Shown here: positions 47,370 to 56,295 of the stretch, piece after piece
Numbering within the stretch: position 1 is the stretch's first letter
How the letters are laid out: the number at the start of each line of letters is the position of its first letter
DNA from: Pseudomonas frederiksbergensis
GTDB taxonomy: Bacteria > Pseudomonadota > Gammaproteobacteria > Pseudomonadales > Pseudomonadaceae
Direction: 5' to 3'
Assembly: GCF_003732665.1 (NCBI RefSeq)
Contig: NZ_MOBP01000001.1
Location: forward strand, 415,466-479,465
DNA length: 64,000 nt
Made by a program: the position numbers and the translations under genes
Notes under the pieces: model-generated
The model's database searches: none
The model's input: only the letters and a program-made list of their open reading frames with translations
Told to the model about the DNA's origin: nothing

Positions 47370-48055
47370 ACTGGGAAGTCATCATCAAGTGGCTGCCGAA
47401 ACTGGCTCAGGGCGCGACGCTAACCCTGGAACTGGTGGCTATCGCGGTGATCGCCGGCCTGCTGCTGGCGATTCCGCTGGGCATCGCCCGCTCATCGCAG
47501 CGCTGGTACGTGCGGTCATTGCCCTACGCGTACATCTTCTTTTTCCGTGGCACGCCGTTGCTGGTTCAGCTATTCCTCGTCTATTACGGCCTGGCGCAGT
47601 TCGATGCGGTGCGTAACAGTTCGATGTGGCCGTACCTGCGCGATCCGTTCTGGTGCGCCACGGCGACCATGACCTTGCACACGGCGGCTTATATCGCTGA
47701 GATCCTGCGCGGCGCGATCCAAGCGATTCCACCGAGTGAAATCGAAGCGGCGCGGGCGCTGGGCATGTCCAAGCCCAAGGCGCTGTTCTACATCATCCTG
47801 CCCCGTGCCGCGCGCATCGGCCTGCCGGCCTACAGCAACGAAGTGATCCTGATGCTCAAGGCCAGCGCCCTGGCCAGCACCGTGACCCTGCTGGAGCTGA
47901 CGGGCATGGCCCGCACCATCATTGCCCGGACCTACCTGCCAGTGGAGATCTTCTTCGCAGCGGGCATGTTCTATCTGTTGATGGCTTACGTGCTGGTTCG
48001 CGGCTTCAAGCTGCTGGAGCGCTGGCTGCGCGTCGATGCTTGCCAGGGGCGCTGA
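47366..48055 (+). CDS. Polar amino acid ABC transporter, permease 2 (HisM-like)
   Basis: 229 residues, five spans: LPKLAQGATLTLELVAIAVIAG, FFFRGTPLLVQLFLVYYGLAQF and the EAA loop (EIEAARALGMSKPKALFYIILPRAARIG). Pairs with permease 1 as a heterodimer. AGGAGC precedes the ATG. Last gene of the transporter operon. Confidence 0.9.
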   Translation: MNWEVIIKWLPKLAQGATLTLELVAIAVIAGLLLAIPLGIARSSQRWYVRSLPYAYIFFFRGTPLLVQLFLVYYGLAQFDAVRNSSMWPYLRDPFWCATATMTLHTAAYIAEILRGAIQAIPPSEIEAARALGMSKPKALFYIILPRAARIGLPAYSNEVILMLKASALASTVTLLELTGMARTIIARTYLPVEIFFAAGMFYLLMAYVLVRGFKLLERWLRVDACQGR

Positions 48056-49268
48056 TTCTTCCTGCGTGCTGACGGGCGAGGCCCTACTCGCCCGCTTCAC
48101 CGCGCTGGATGCTTTTCTGATAGAGCATCAGGCGCTGTGGAAGCCTCGGCCGTTTACTTATCTGCGGCTTCCTTGGGAAACGTCCTACCCAGCATTGTCT
48201 TCCTGGCTACGCGGGCGCTCGCTGGAACAGGCAGAAAACAGTCATAACCAACCGTGCTTGCTGGAGGCGCCGGAGCCCTTTGCTTCATTGGCGGCGTTGT
48301 CACTTGAGCTGAGTTCGGTGGGCGAGTTGCCGGGGCATGCACTGGAAGTGGCCGGGCATCGATTGAATGTCGATGTGCCGGGGCGCAAATGGCAGCAGAT
48401 CGAGGCGTTTGCCAGTTGCTTGTCGTTCGCTGCACCATCGAAGCATTGGCTGGATTGGTGTTCGGGCAAAGGACACTTGGGCCGGCGCCTGCTGCAAACC
48501 GGGCAGCAACTGACGTGTCTGGAATATGACCCCGCGCTGGTTTCGAGTGGTCAGGCACTCAGCCAGCATCATCAGTTGCATGCACTGCATGTCGAGCACG
48601 ATGTGCTCGCGGCTGACGCTGCTTCCTTATTAAGTGCTGAACACACGCCGGTAGCGCTGCATGCCTGCGGTGATCTGCATGTGCGGCTAATTCAGCTCGC
48701 CAGCGCTCTTGGCTGCAAGCAACTGGCTATCGCGCCTTGCTGCTACAACCGGATCAGCCTGACTACCTATGAGGCGCTTTCCTCCGCGGGCATGCGATCC
48801 GACCTACAGCTATCCCTCGAAGATCTTGCGCTACCAATGAGCGAAACCGTCACCGCTGGTGCTCGAGTCCGACGCCAACGGGACACCTCCATGGCCCGGC
48901 GCCTGGCTTTCGACCTGCTGCAACGGCAACTGCGCGGCATCGACGAATACCTGCCAACGCCGTCCCTGCCCAGCGCCTGGCTGGATAAACCCTTCGCCGA
49001 CTACTGCCATCATTTGGCCGCGTTGAAAGAGTTATCCACAATCGGCCCGCAGGATTGGCCAGCCCTCGAAGCCGCCGGTTGGCAAAGACTCGCCGAAGTG
49101 CGCAATCTGGAGCTGTTGCGTGGACTTTTCCGACGCCCATTGGAGCTATGGCTGGTACTTGATCGGGCACTTTTCCTGACTGAACAGGGTTACACCGTTC
49201 GCCTCGGCACCTTCTGTGTAACCACGCTCACACCGCGTAATTTCCTGCTCTTGGCTGAACGCGCTTAA
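48036..49268 (+). CDS. SAM-dependent methyltransferase (Methyltransf_32 type)
   Basis: Up to 410 residues. The SAM site is WLDWCSGKGHLGRRLL, followed by LTCLEYDPALVSSG, then VALHACGDLHVRLIQ and IAPCCYNRISL, the pattern of the METTL25/Methyltransf_32 group acting on unknown substrates. The first ATG lies inside the end of the permease gene; a GTG ten codons later (48066) may be the true start. Same strand as the ABC operon, so possibly co-transcribed. The gap 49269-49600 that follows holds only AT-rich sequence and no gene I can support. Confidence 0.78.
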   Translation: MLARGADSSCVLTGEALLARFTALDAFLIEHQALWKPRPFTYLRLPWETSYPALSSWLRGRSLEQAENSHNQPCLLEAPEPFASLAALSLELSSVGELPGHALEVAGHRLNVDVPGRKWQQIEAFASCLSFAAPSKHWLDWCSGKGHLGRRLLQTGQQLTCLEYDPALVSSGQALSQHHQLHALHVEHDVLAADAASLLSAEHTPVALHACGDLHVRLIQLASALGCKQLAIAPCCYNRISLTTYEALSSAGMRSDLQLSLEDLALPMSETVTAGARVRRQRDTSMARRLAFDLLQRQLRGIDEYLPTPSLPSAWLDKPFADYCHHLAALKELSTIGPQDWPALEAAGWQRLAEVRNLELLRGLFRRPLELWLVLDRALFLTEQGYTVRLGTFCVTTLTPRNFLLLAERA

Positions 49269-49600
49269 ACAGTCGCAGCCTGTGGATAACTCTGTTGATG
49301 AAATTCTCGTGGATCCAATAAATACGCTGTTTCGCGCCTGAAACAGAACTGTTCATTTTTCGTACATATAAATAAAAAACCCTAAAAACAGGGATTTGCG
49401 AACAAATGAGAACGAGTCCACAAAAGCGCCGTTGATCGAGCGAATCAGCGATCCCGTTGTGCATAAGCATTCAACCGAAAGGACATAACCGCCGAATTCC
49501 GGACCTCATCAGCGGAAAATTGCGCCCGGCATCCACCCTTGTTATACAAGACGCCAAGGGCGCCGAAAGCGCGGCCACGAACCACCGACAGGACGCCACA

Positions 49601-50425
49601 TTGACCTTCATTTCCTACGCCCAGAATTTCGAAGACATCCGCCTGTGGCGCGCCCTCAAACAGTTCGAAAACGGCTTCTACATCGACATCGGCGCCAACG
49701 ACCCCACCCACGACTCCGTAACCAAAGCCTTCCACGACCGTGGCTGGACCGGCATCAATGTCGAACCGATGCAGCACTACTACGACGCCCTGTGCCAACA
49801 ACGTCCAAATGACACCAACCTGCAATGCGTGGCCAGCGACAGCACCGAAGACCTCATCCTCTACGGCATCCCCGGCACCGGCCTCTCCACCGTCGACCCG
49901 GCCACCGCCCAGGAGCGCACTGCCCTCGGGATGGACATCCACCGCCAAACCGTCAAAGCCCGCACCCTCACCTCCATCTGTGAGCAATACGCCCAGAATC
50001 GCCCGATCCACTTCCTGAAAATCGACGTCGAAGGCCACGAAGAAACCGTCCTGCGCGGCATGGACCTCGCCACCTGGCGCCCCTGGATCATCCTCATCGA
50101 AACCCCATGGGCCCGCGACCACACCTGGGAACACCTCGTCACCGACGCCGGCTACCAGGCCATCCTGTTCGACGGCATCAACACTTGGTTCCTGGCCAAC
50201 GAACACATCGACCTCAAACCGGCGTTCGAGATTCCGCCGTGCAACCTGGACAACTTCCAACTGTGCCAGGGGCATGCGCTCAGCTATCCGGTCAGCGCCA
50301 CCGAAAAGCACCTCGCCGCCGCCCTGCAACGGGCTGAACACGCCGAAGCGCAGGTGCGTGCGATGGAAAATAGCCGGGCCTGGAAAGCGATTCAGAAACT
50401 CAGGAAAGCACTGGTTCGCGGGTAA
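49601..50425 (+). CDS. FkbM family methyltransferase
   Basis: 274 residues from a TTG start (MTFISYAQNFEDIRLWRAL) with AGGA upstream; this is the common N terminus of FkbM-type proteins beside glycan genes. Motifs: GFYIDIGANDPTHDSVTKAF (SAM site), NVEPMQHYYDAL, and HFLKIDVEGHEETVLRGMDL. A C-terminal helical tail (AALQRAEHAEAQVRAMENSRAWKA) resembles those attached to glycosyltransferase-linked methyltransferases. Such enzymes O-methylate sugars; no glycan cluster is in this window. A 48-codon longer in-frame start at 49457 is less likely. Confidence 0.85.
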   Translation: MTFISYAQNFEDIRLWRALKQFENGFYIDIGANDPTHDSVTKAFHDRGWTGINVEPMQHYYDALCQQRPNDTNLQCVASDSTEDLILYGIPGTGLSTVDPATAQERTALGMDIHRQTVKARTLTSICEQYAQNRPIHFLKIDVEGHEETVLRGMDLATWRPWIILIETPWARDHTWEHLVTDAGYQAILFDGINTWFLANEHIDLKPAFEIPPCNLDNFQLCQGHALSYPVSATEKHLAAALQRAEHAEAQVRAMENSRAWKAIQKLRKALVRG

Positions 50426-50461
50426 CCTGGGGCTCGAGTAAAAATAGTCTGAATTCAGGGG

Positions 50462-50489
50462 TTTACAGAACCAACGCAATCGCTATAAT
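50462..50489 (+). promoter_or_regulatory. Sigma-70 promoter of tRNA-Thr
   Basis: TTTACA (50462-50467) and a perfect TATAAT (50484-50489) with a 16-bp spacer; transcription would start near 50496, just before the mature tRNA. Confidence 0.85.
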
Positions 50490-50503
50490 CGTCGCCCTAA
50501 CAC

Positions 50504-50564
<61 letters not shown>

Positions 50565-50579
<15 letters not shown>

Positions 50580-50626
50580 TACGCAGTAACGAGAAAGGCT
50601 CACCGAAAGGTGGGCCTTTTTTGTTT
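50565..50626. repeat. attL: left 62-bp direct repeat of the island
   Basis: From CTGGTGCCGGCACCA in the tRNA 3' end through the tRNA terminator to TTTTTTGTTT. Identical base for base to 62358-62419. Confidence 0.93.
50594..50622 (+). terminator. tRNA-Thr terminator (within attL)
   Basis: AAGGCTCACC/GGTGGGCCTT stem, GAAA loop, six or more T. The same hairpin is copied in attR at 62387-62415. Confidence 0.92.
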
Positions 50627-50765
50627 TCCAGATGTTTCACGTTTTAGACCAACGCTTCTAACCATCTGGAATTGTCGGTAAAAGGTAACCCGCGCTCTGA
50701 TTCTGAGCTTCAGAACAGGCAAATGACTACTTTCTACCCACTGGACCGTTACCGCTGGAGAACCA

Positions 50766-51026
50766 ATGAGCTTCTACATGATTACCTACGGGATGACTCA
50801 AATCGAAGAGCTCTTCGTTGGCGAGACCGAGGAAAATACCGTAGCAAATGCGCGAAAACTCATCGACCAATGGCCTGAATACGCAGAGCTTTCAGACGAA
50901 GAAATCGTTGAGCTAGCCAAATCTGAACAAATGGAATTTGACCTGGTCGAGATTCATGCCCCTTGGCCAATCGACGACACCAATCGCAGCCATCTCATTG
51001 CTCTTTATGAACAACAATACAGCTGA
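50766..51026 (+). CDS. Unknown small acidic protein at island start
   Basis: 86 residues, acidic (ELSDEEIVELAKSEQMEFDLVEIHAPWP), no membrane span or known motif. GGAG lies six bases before the ATG, supporting translation. First gene inside the island after attL. Not recognised; could be island-specific. Confidence 0.55.
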   Translation: MSFYMITYGMTQIEELFVGETEENTVANARKLIDQWPEYAELSDEEIVELAKSEQMEFDLVEIHAPWPIDDTNRSHLIALYEQQYS

Positions 51027-51723
51027 GATAGCTGCTAATACCGCTTGGGAAAAGTTGCCAATGAACGCAACCGAAGTAGCCCCCTCAAGTTATACAGTCC
51101 TTGATGGCTGTCCAATAGGCGATTAGCGTCCGGCGGCTCGCACGGTCACGGCGATGTGATGGATGCCTACTTCTACCAGAGTGCCACTGCGGCAACTCAT
51201 CCCCCTTTATAGCTGCCCTGCAACAACCTATCCGCTTGGCCATTTCATTGCACCAACCTACGCCCGTCTCTTTCTTCCGGAAAGAGACGGGCGCTCCTAC
51301 CGCTGCTGCAGCCCACCTCCTACAAGGCTTTGCGGTATTCCCCCTCGTGACAATCGGCGTGACAAACACCGAAGTCACCAGCAACAGCGATGCAGATGAT
51401 GGTGCCGCAGTCCACGGAATGGACTGCACCTGACTGACAGTCAGGCATACCCCAGTCATCGCCTCACTGCCTTCACCCGACTCAGGATCTCGCGGCGCTG
51501 GTCTCGTCAGCCAGTGCAGCCTCCACCCGCCCACCTCTTCGGAGGTGTTCAGGAGGCCAGATCATGAGATGCCCAAGCTCCCGGTCGTAACGAGCCGCCA
51601 GTCCTGCATTAGTGGACAACCCTCACAGGTCGCAGGGGCCTCGATCCCTGATAACACTCAACATTCGTGGCGGGATGACGTGGGGAAAGTTTTAAAAGTT
51701 TTAGCTTCGAGAGGCGTTTGATC
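51027..51723. other. Palindrome-rich region before the recombinase, no gene
   Basis: About 700 bp without a supportable gene. It holds a 13-bp perfect hairpin (CGCCCGTCTCTTT, 51261-51273 with 51281-51293), an imperfect GCAGTCCA/TGGACTGC hairpin around 51405-51428, the palindrome CCTGACTGACAGTCAGG just after it, and a small CACCTC-TTCG-GAGGTG hairpin near 51532-51547. These may be recombinase or regulatory sites. A purine-rich GAGAGGCG at 51708-51715 is the ribosome site of the recombinase remnant. Confidence 0.6.
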
Positions 51724-52393
51724 ATGGCATTGGTCGGTAGACGAGATGGGCGCAATTTTGGCTATGGCCGGCAACTGAGCTACGCCGGGCCGCAAGCGCT
51801 AAAAGATCTGTTTGGCGGTGGGCATTACGGGACGGTCAAAGCGCACAGTGATCGGTGGCTGGCGTTTGTACGCTGGTGTCGGTCGGAGCATGGGCCAGGC
51901 TTCAACGATGCGCGACAGTTTGCGTGAGGCGATTTTGGCCGACCTTCCTCGACTGCAACGGCAAGCCGAGCAACTCGGGAGGATCAACATCCAGGACGGC
52001 ACCAAAGGTGGCCGCGGCGGAGCAACAGCACCTCGCTGGATCATGGTGGATAACCATGTTCGCGAAGCACTCAGATATGCCGAGCAGGTCTTACCGCTTG
52101 GCGGTCGCAACCTATTAGCACCGAACGAAAGCTACCTTAATTTCCAACGGGGAATCGTCCGCCCCGCACGGGAGGTCCTCCATACGCACAACCTCAAAGG
52201 CTTCCACGAATTGCGGGCAGCCTATGCGTGCGAACGCTACGAGCAAATCACCCAGCATCTCGCCCCCATCAACGGTGGCAGGTGCTGCCAGCTCGATCGG
52301 CGCCTCGATCAGGAGGCACGCGCACAAATGAGCTATGAGCTGGGGCACGGTCGTATCGACGTAGTTTCGGCGTACATCGGCGGCCGACCATGA
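51724..52393 (+). pseudogene. Tyrosine recombinase (Integrase_1 type) with internal deletion and frameshift
   Basis: The first 67 codons encode an intact N-terminal arm (MALVGRRDGRNFGYGRQLSY, VKAHSDRWLAFVRWCRSE) and stop at 51925. The C-terminal catalytic half continues in another frame from about 51928: LREAILADLPRLQRQAEQLG, then HELRAAYACERYEQ (H-x-L-R box) and ELGHGRIDVVSAYIGG with the catalytic histidine and tyrosine. The middle of the core-binding domain, probably about 100 residues, is missing at the junction near 51905-51927. The family mobilises pseudomonad islands at tRNA sites. The product should be inactive. Confidence 0.82.
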
Positions 52394-52665
52394 GCAAACC
52401 ATTCGATATGGAGCTGTTTCTAACGGGCGTGCTGGCGGGATCACCTGCAACACGACAACGCCACCTTCGCCAGGCAAAGACTATTCAAGCAGCCATCGCT
52501 GATCGCTGGCAGCGCGAGAATCCATGGACTTGGCAGAGAAAACACCTTGCGTGGTTTTTGAACCACCACCTAAACCAGCACGCTGAATCGACGCGCTATT
52601 ACTATTTGCTGACCACGCAATTACTCATTTATCGCCTAGGAAAATCCTGGCAGTTCAACCGCTAA
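52390..52665 (+). CDS. Integrase-companion small protein
   Basis: 91 residues (MSKPFDMELFLTGVLAGSPA, RQRHLRQAKTIQAAIADRW, STRYYYLLTTQLLIYRLGKSW). Its ATG overlaps the recombinase stop (ATGA), so the two were one operon. Basic and helical, it may be an excision or accessory protein, but I recognise no family. Downstream sequence repeats AACCGCTAA, the last bases of this gene. Confidence 0.6.
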   Translation: MSKPFDMELFLTGVLAGSPATRQRHLRQAKTIQAAIADRWQRENPWTWQRKHLAWFLNHHLNQHAESTRYYYLLTTQLLIYRLGKSWQFNR

Positions 52666-53265
52666 ATTAAGGTCAGAAAACGGCCAGAAGCAATGGAATG
52701 GACTCCTCCTCACCTCGGCATCTTGAGTGCCAGACTGAATGAACGAACCGTGCTAAACCGCTAAACCGCTAAACCGCTAAACCGCTAAACCGCTAAACCG
52801 CTAAAGCCTGGTGCCATATCAAATTTCCACACAGCCATTGAAAATGGCCTTTAGCCACCCCATTTATTAAGCATGGGCTCAGATGACACCAGGGAAGGAA
52901 TTAAACATGATGGCCACGACATGCAGAGCCATAAGAAGACGGGCTCTCACAGCAGAGCGTTTAGCCCCGTATTTGCGAACTATCCCTAAGATTCATCATC
53001 AAGCCGTATCCATTCACGATTTGCGTGATGGCAGGTACATGCGCGATAGCGATGCGCTGCAATCAAATAAATGCCGCAGCTCTGATCTGAAACCCTTCCA
53101 CTCCTTTTATTCACCCAACGCCAAATCTCGCTTACTGAGCACATTCACGCGTCATAAAATTTGTGGAAGGCCTGAGCATTCGGCTGCGCAAAAAAAAACA
53201 AAGGATCAGCTGCGTGCTTCTCTAAAACGCGCTGGAGAGCAGTCAAAATTCAAACGGTACCGCTG
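52666..53265. other. 600-bp region upstream of the CBASS operon, no firm gene
   Basis: Includes the octamer array at 52753-52806. A 127-codon open frame at 52883-53266 ends exactly at the effector start (TGATG) but is rich in Arg/Ser/Lys, has no domain pattern and no good ribosome site; I do not call it a gene. The CBASS promoter should lie in this interval, although no clear -35/-10 pair stands out. Confidence 0.5.
52753..52806. repeat. Tandem octamer array CTAAACCG
   Basis: Six exact copies of CTAAACCG in tandem followed by a partial CTAAAG. Together with the AACCGCTAA end of the preceding gene, it suggests slippage from that sequence. Confidence 0.95.
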
Positions 53266-54801
53266 ATGAACGCCCCCCTTGCACTTGCCAATAGCTGGAT
53301 TCTTCTCGCAGGCAGTATTTCAACTGCCACCGATAACACGCAGATCGACAAGGCGCATGAATTTGTCGATGCCTTCGTCAAAGAAGCCCTCGCGGGTGGA
53401 GGAGGTTTCGTAGCGTATTTCGCCGCCGAACCAGTCAATGCCGACAACAAGCCTCTTCTCTTTGATTGGACGGTCGCTCAGGCCATCAATCAGGTCTTCC
53501 CGGGTGAGCACGAAAAGCCGCGACTAAAGGTTGTGGCCTCTCATGAAAGGCTGAAAACGAAAGCCAGCCGAGAGCAACGCGACCTCTTGAACGGGATGAT
53601 TGCTCGAGGAGTAGCAGAGCTAGTTCCAATGGACGAGGAAATCGTGACCGGCGGCAATGTGGGCGATGAGCAGGTGGCTCATGCCACGCTGATGGTCGTC
53701 TTGGGTGGCGGTAAGGGGGTAGTGGATAGAGCTCGGAAGATGATAAAAAAGTCAGCTCCCGTTCTACCACTAGACTTGGAACTGGGTGCAAACAGTGAGG
53801 ACGGTGAAGGCGCTCTTGGCGTACTGAGGTCTTTTCGAACCACACCTCTGAACTACATGCCGTTCTCTGGAAACACAGTTGTAAAAAGGCTTCCTTCACT
53901 TTCTCTTCAAGAACCGGTGCTGCCAATTTCCGATATCGCCAAGCGGATTGTTAACATTTTTTTTGAGGAGGAGCAGGCGAGAATTTCGGCGCTGCCGCCA
54001 GACGTACTTGTGTTGACAGCTTTACCGATCGAGCTTGCAGCTGCGAAGCAGGCCCTTGGCATTGCTGAAGATGCGGTCGCTATTACCACAACCTCAGGCC
54101 TTCACACCTGGAAGGCGCCGGTTATTCGCCGAGATGGTGGAGTAGCTAGCTGCATGGTTGCGTGCTTTGCAAATGCTGGCAACGTCGATGCAGCCGTGGT
54201 GACTGCGACGCTGCTCACTGAATTTAGTCCCGATAATGTGGTGATGATGGGGATTGCGGCCGGCATTCGCAAAAAGTGTGCTCTAGGGGAAGTGGTAATA
54301 GCAGAGCGCATCGTCGCCTATGGCGGGCAGGCCGTGTTGGCGAATGGCGTGATTGAGCCCCGACCTGAAATGACAAGGTTGGCGTTCCGGGTTCGCCAAG
54401 ATCTCGCGAGTTACCTATCCAATCCTGCCGGATTGACGGCGCGTCTTACTCCCATATACGAGCGTATGGATATTGTCCTTCCTGCGAGTACCAAGGGCAC
54501 TAAAGTGGCGCAAGGCGTCGTCCCTAAGTCGGCAACCGTCGCAAGCGGGGAGTGGCTAATTCGTGACCCTGAAAAATTTCTTCAGTTGCGCGAATTGCAC
54601 GGAAAAATTGAAGTGGCCGAAATGGAGGGCGCCGGGGTCTTCGCGGCTTGCGAAGCACATAACAAGCCGGTGTTGATGATTCGCGGCATCAGCGACTTCG
54701 GAGACTCGAAGAAAGACAGTCGGTTCCATCACTGGGCTTCACAGGCCGCCGCTGCAGTCACTGTTGACTACATCGCCTGTGGTCTGTCGCTGAATTCTTA
54801 A
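53266..54801 (+). CDS. Probable CBASS effector: SLOG-like domain plus nucleoside phosphorylase/nucleosidase domain
   Basis: 511 residues in two parts. Residues 1 to about 230 (SWILLAGSISTATDNTQIDKAHEF, LAGGGGFVAYFA, MVVLGGGKGVVDRARKM) look like a Rossmann-type SLOG/STALD ligand-sensing domain. Residues about 245-511 are a purine nucleoside phosphorylase/MTA-nucleosidase fold: VLVLTALPIELAAAKQAL, NVVMMGIAAGIRKKCALGEV, KIEVAEMEGAGVFAAC and MIRGISDFGDSKKD with the catalytic Asp region. Phosphorylase/nucleosidase effectors are one known CBASS effector class (Cap17 in one naming scheme). Here it heads the operon before the CD-NTase, so I infer it is switched on by the cyclic nucleotide and depletes a nucleoside or nucleotide. 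The N-terminal assignment is tentative. Confidence 0.75.
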   Translation: MNAPLALANSWILLAGSISTATDNTQIDKAHEFVDAFVKEALAGGGGFVAYFAAEPVNADNKPLLFDWTVAQAINQVFPGEHEKPRLKVVASHERLKTKASREQRDLLNGMIARGVAELVPMDEEIVTGGNVGDEQVAHATLMVVLGGGKGVVDRARKMIKKSAPVLPLDLELGANSEDGEGALGVLRSFRTTPLNYMPFSGNTVVKRLPSLSLQEPVLPISDIAKRIVNIFFEEEQARISALPPDVLVLTALPIELAAAKQALGIAEDAVAITTTSGLHTWKAPVIRRDGGVASCMVACFANAGNVDAAVVTATLLTEFSPDNVVMMGIAAGIRKKCALGEVVIAERIVAYGGQAVLANGVIEPRPEMTRLAFRVRQDLASYLSNPAGLTARLTPIYERMDIVLPASTKGTKVAQGVVPKSATVASGEWLIRDPEKFLQLRELHGKIEVAEMEGAGVFAACEAHNKPVLMIRGISDFGDSKKDSRFHHWASQAAAAVTVDYIACGLSLNS

Positions 54802-54847
54802 TGCCAAAACTAACCGCGTCATTGACCAATAAAAACTGGGAGAACAA

Positions 54848-55795
54848 ATGTCGCTGACAAACTCAAACCTCCAATACTACGACAGCAACGTGTTGCGGCT
54901 TTCGGCTGCAAAGCGGACGGAGTACCACGGACAGGTCGATAATCTCATTATCGAACTGCGCAAGCACGTCATAGCCCAGTCCGACTTAAAGATTACGAGA
55001 GTGGTCAAGGCGGGTTCGTTTGCGAAATACACCATCTTGACCAAGACCACAGAAGACCCTATCGACGTCGACGTAGTGTTCTACATCAGCGGCCAGAGTC
55101 TCGATAAAGCGACGAGCGACAGCCTGAACGACCTGATCCACTCTTTGCTGTTGAAGATATATCCCACCAAAGACGTTGAAGATTTCGAGATCCAACGGCG
55201 CGCGGCAACTGTGACATTTGTGAAAAGTGGTCTAAGCGTCGACGTGGTACCTGTCATTCAGGACGAGACCAACCTTGACCATGGTTGGCAGTTCGACAAG
55301 GACACGAAGGAAAAAAACCTGACCTGTGCGCCTTGCCACATTCAATTTGTCAGCGATAGGAAGAAAACGGATAAGCACTACCGCACCTTGGTTCGAATGG
55401 CTAAGCGCTGGAAAAATTTTGCGAATCCACCTGGGCTGAAATCGTTCCACATTGAGCTAATCCTGGCTTACTTGCTGGATCGTGATGGGCCGGCTCAGAG
55501 CATCGAACTGCGCTTTCGCGAATTTCTAGGTTACATCGCTCAGACGAAGCTGGGTGAGCGAATCGATTTTCCGGAAAACAACGGTAAGACGAAAAAGACG
55601 TTTTCAGATCCTGTGGTGATCGTTGATCCGGCCAACCACGAAAACAATGTCGCTTCGCGAATCACAGAAGACGAGAAGGTGAAGATTTCCCTGGCCGCCT
55701 ATGACGCTTGGGAAACTGCGCATTACGCATCTACTCAACAAGACGAAGCAACCTGGAAAGAGATTTTCGGCAACCGCTTCAAGATAAGGGATTAA
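54848..55795 (+). CDS. CBASS CD-NTase (cGAS/DncV-like nucleotidyltransferase)
   Basis: 315 residues. GS motif at Gly56-Ser57 (KAGSFAKYTILTK), metal-binding Asp73 and Asp75 (PIDVDVVFYI), third Asp132 (LSVDVVPVIQDE), then an OAS-like helical domain (HYRTLVRMAKRWKNFANPPG and LKSFHIELILAYLLD). Such enzymes make cyclic di- or trinucleotides on phage infection. Association with HORMA and TRIP13 partners places it with the CdnC/CdnD-type enzymes; which nucleotide it makes is unknown. 46 bp after the effector, GGGAGAACAA before the ATG. Confidence 0.9.
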   Translation: MSLTNSNLQYYDSNVLRLSAAKRTEYHGQVDNLIIELRKHVIAQSDLKITRVVKAGSFAKYTILTKTTEDPIDVDVVFYISGQSLDKATSDSLNDLIHSLLLKIYPTKDVEDFEIQRRAATVTFVKSGLSVDVVPVIQDETNLDHGWQFDKDTKEKNLTCAPCHIQFVSDRKKTDKHYRTLVRMAKRWKNFANPPGLKSFHIELILAYLLDRDGPAQSIELRFREFLGYIAQTKLGERIDFPENNGKTKKTFSDPVVIVDPANHENNVASRITEDEKVKISLAAYDAWETAHYASTQQDEATWKEIFGNRFKIRD

Positions 55796-55797
55796 AG

Positions 55798-56295
55798 ATG
55801 ACCGCGTCTTACTCGAGTACTGAGACCACTACCTACACGGTCGCTGATGTAGAAAAGGTCGTTAGTAGCATTAAGGCAGACCTGATGATGATTGCCGGTA
55901 GCACAAAAGCGATGACCGAAGACGTGGCGAAAAATTATGCCTATGACATCGAGTTGCTTGCTAAGAAAAACTATCTGAATAAAGTTGATGTCACTCTGAT
56001 GTCCGCTGCGGAAAAGGAAATCGTGGCTGTCAAATATCAGTTTCAAAACGAGGGAGCGTCTGGTACCAGAAGACCCGGTGGGGTCCTATGGCCTGCAACC
56101 CCAGATGGCAAGATTCGCATAGTGCTTTCCCCCACCGATAGTTATTGGGCAGAGCTCGAGCAGGTAGCCAAAATGCCTCTGAAGATATCGTGGGGTTCAA
56201 CATCTGCGGACACCAGCCACACCAACCTTTCAATCTCAGGTGAGCGCGGGTACAGCAGCAATGGGTTTGGCGTAAACAGGAATGATTTTGTATGA
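55798..56295 (+). CDS. cap7: Bacterial HORMA domain protein (Cap7)
   Basis: 165 residues. The start SSTETTTYTVADVEKVVSSI, then KADLMMIAGSTKAMTEDVAKNYAYDIELLAKKNYL (split about residue 24-60), VDVTLMSAAEKEIVAVKYQF and RRPGGVLWPATPDGKIRIVL match the bacterial HORMA family 1. HORMA proteins sense peptides of infecting phage and activate the CD-NTase by closing their C-terminal safety belt. The start two bases after the CD-NTase stop region is preferred to a longer frame inside it. It overlaps the ATPase by ATGA. Confidence 0.87.
   Translation: MTASYSSTETTTYTVADVEKVVSSIKADLMMIAGSTKAMTEDVAKNYAYDIELLAKKNYLNKVDVTLMSAAEKEIVAVKYQFQNEGASGTRRPGGVLWPATPDGKIRIVLSPTDSYWAELEQVAKMPLKISWGSTSADTSHTNLSISGERGYSSNGFGVNRNDFV

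Noticed and set aside
51085..51534. 149-codon minus-strand frame upstream of the recombinase remnant
   Set aside because: It runs through several palindromes, has no domain pattern and lacks a ribosome site.
52753..52806. Octamer array considered as a CRISPR
   Set aside because: Repeat unit is 8 bp with no spacers and no cas genes in the window.
52883..53266. 127-codon frame just before the CBASS effector
   Set aside because: It ends in TGATG at the effector start, but has no convincing ribosome site, odd Arg/Ser/Lys composition and no motif. Coupling is possible, so it deserves a check, but I do not call it.
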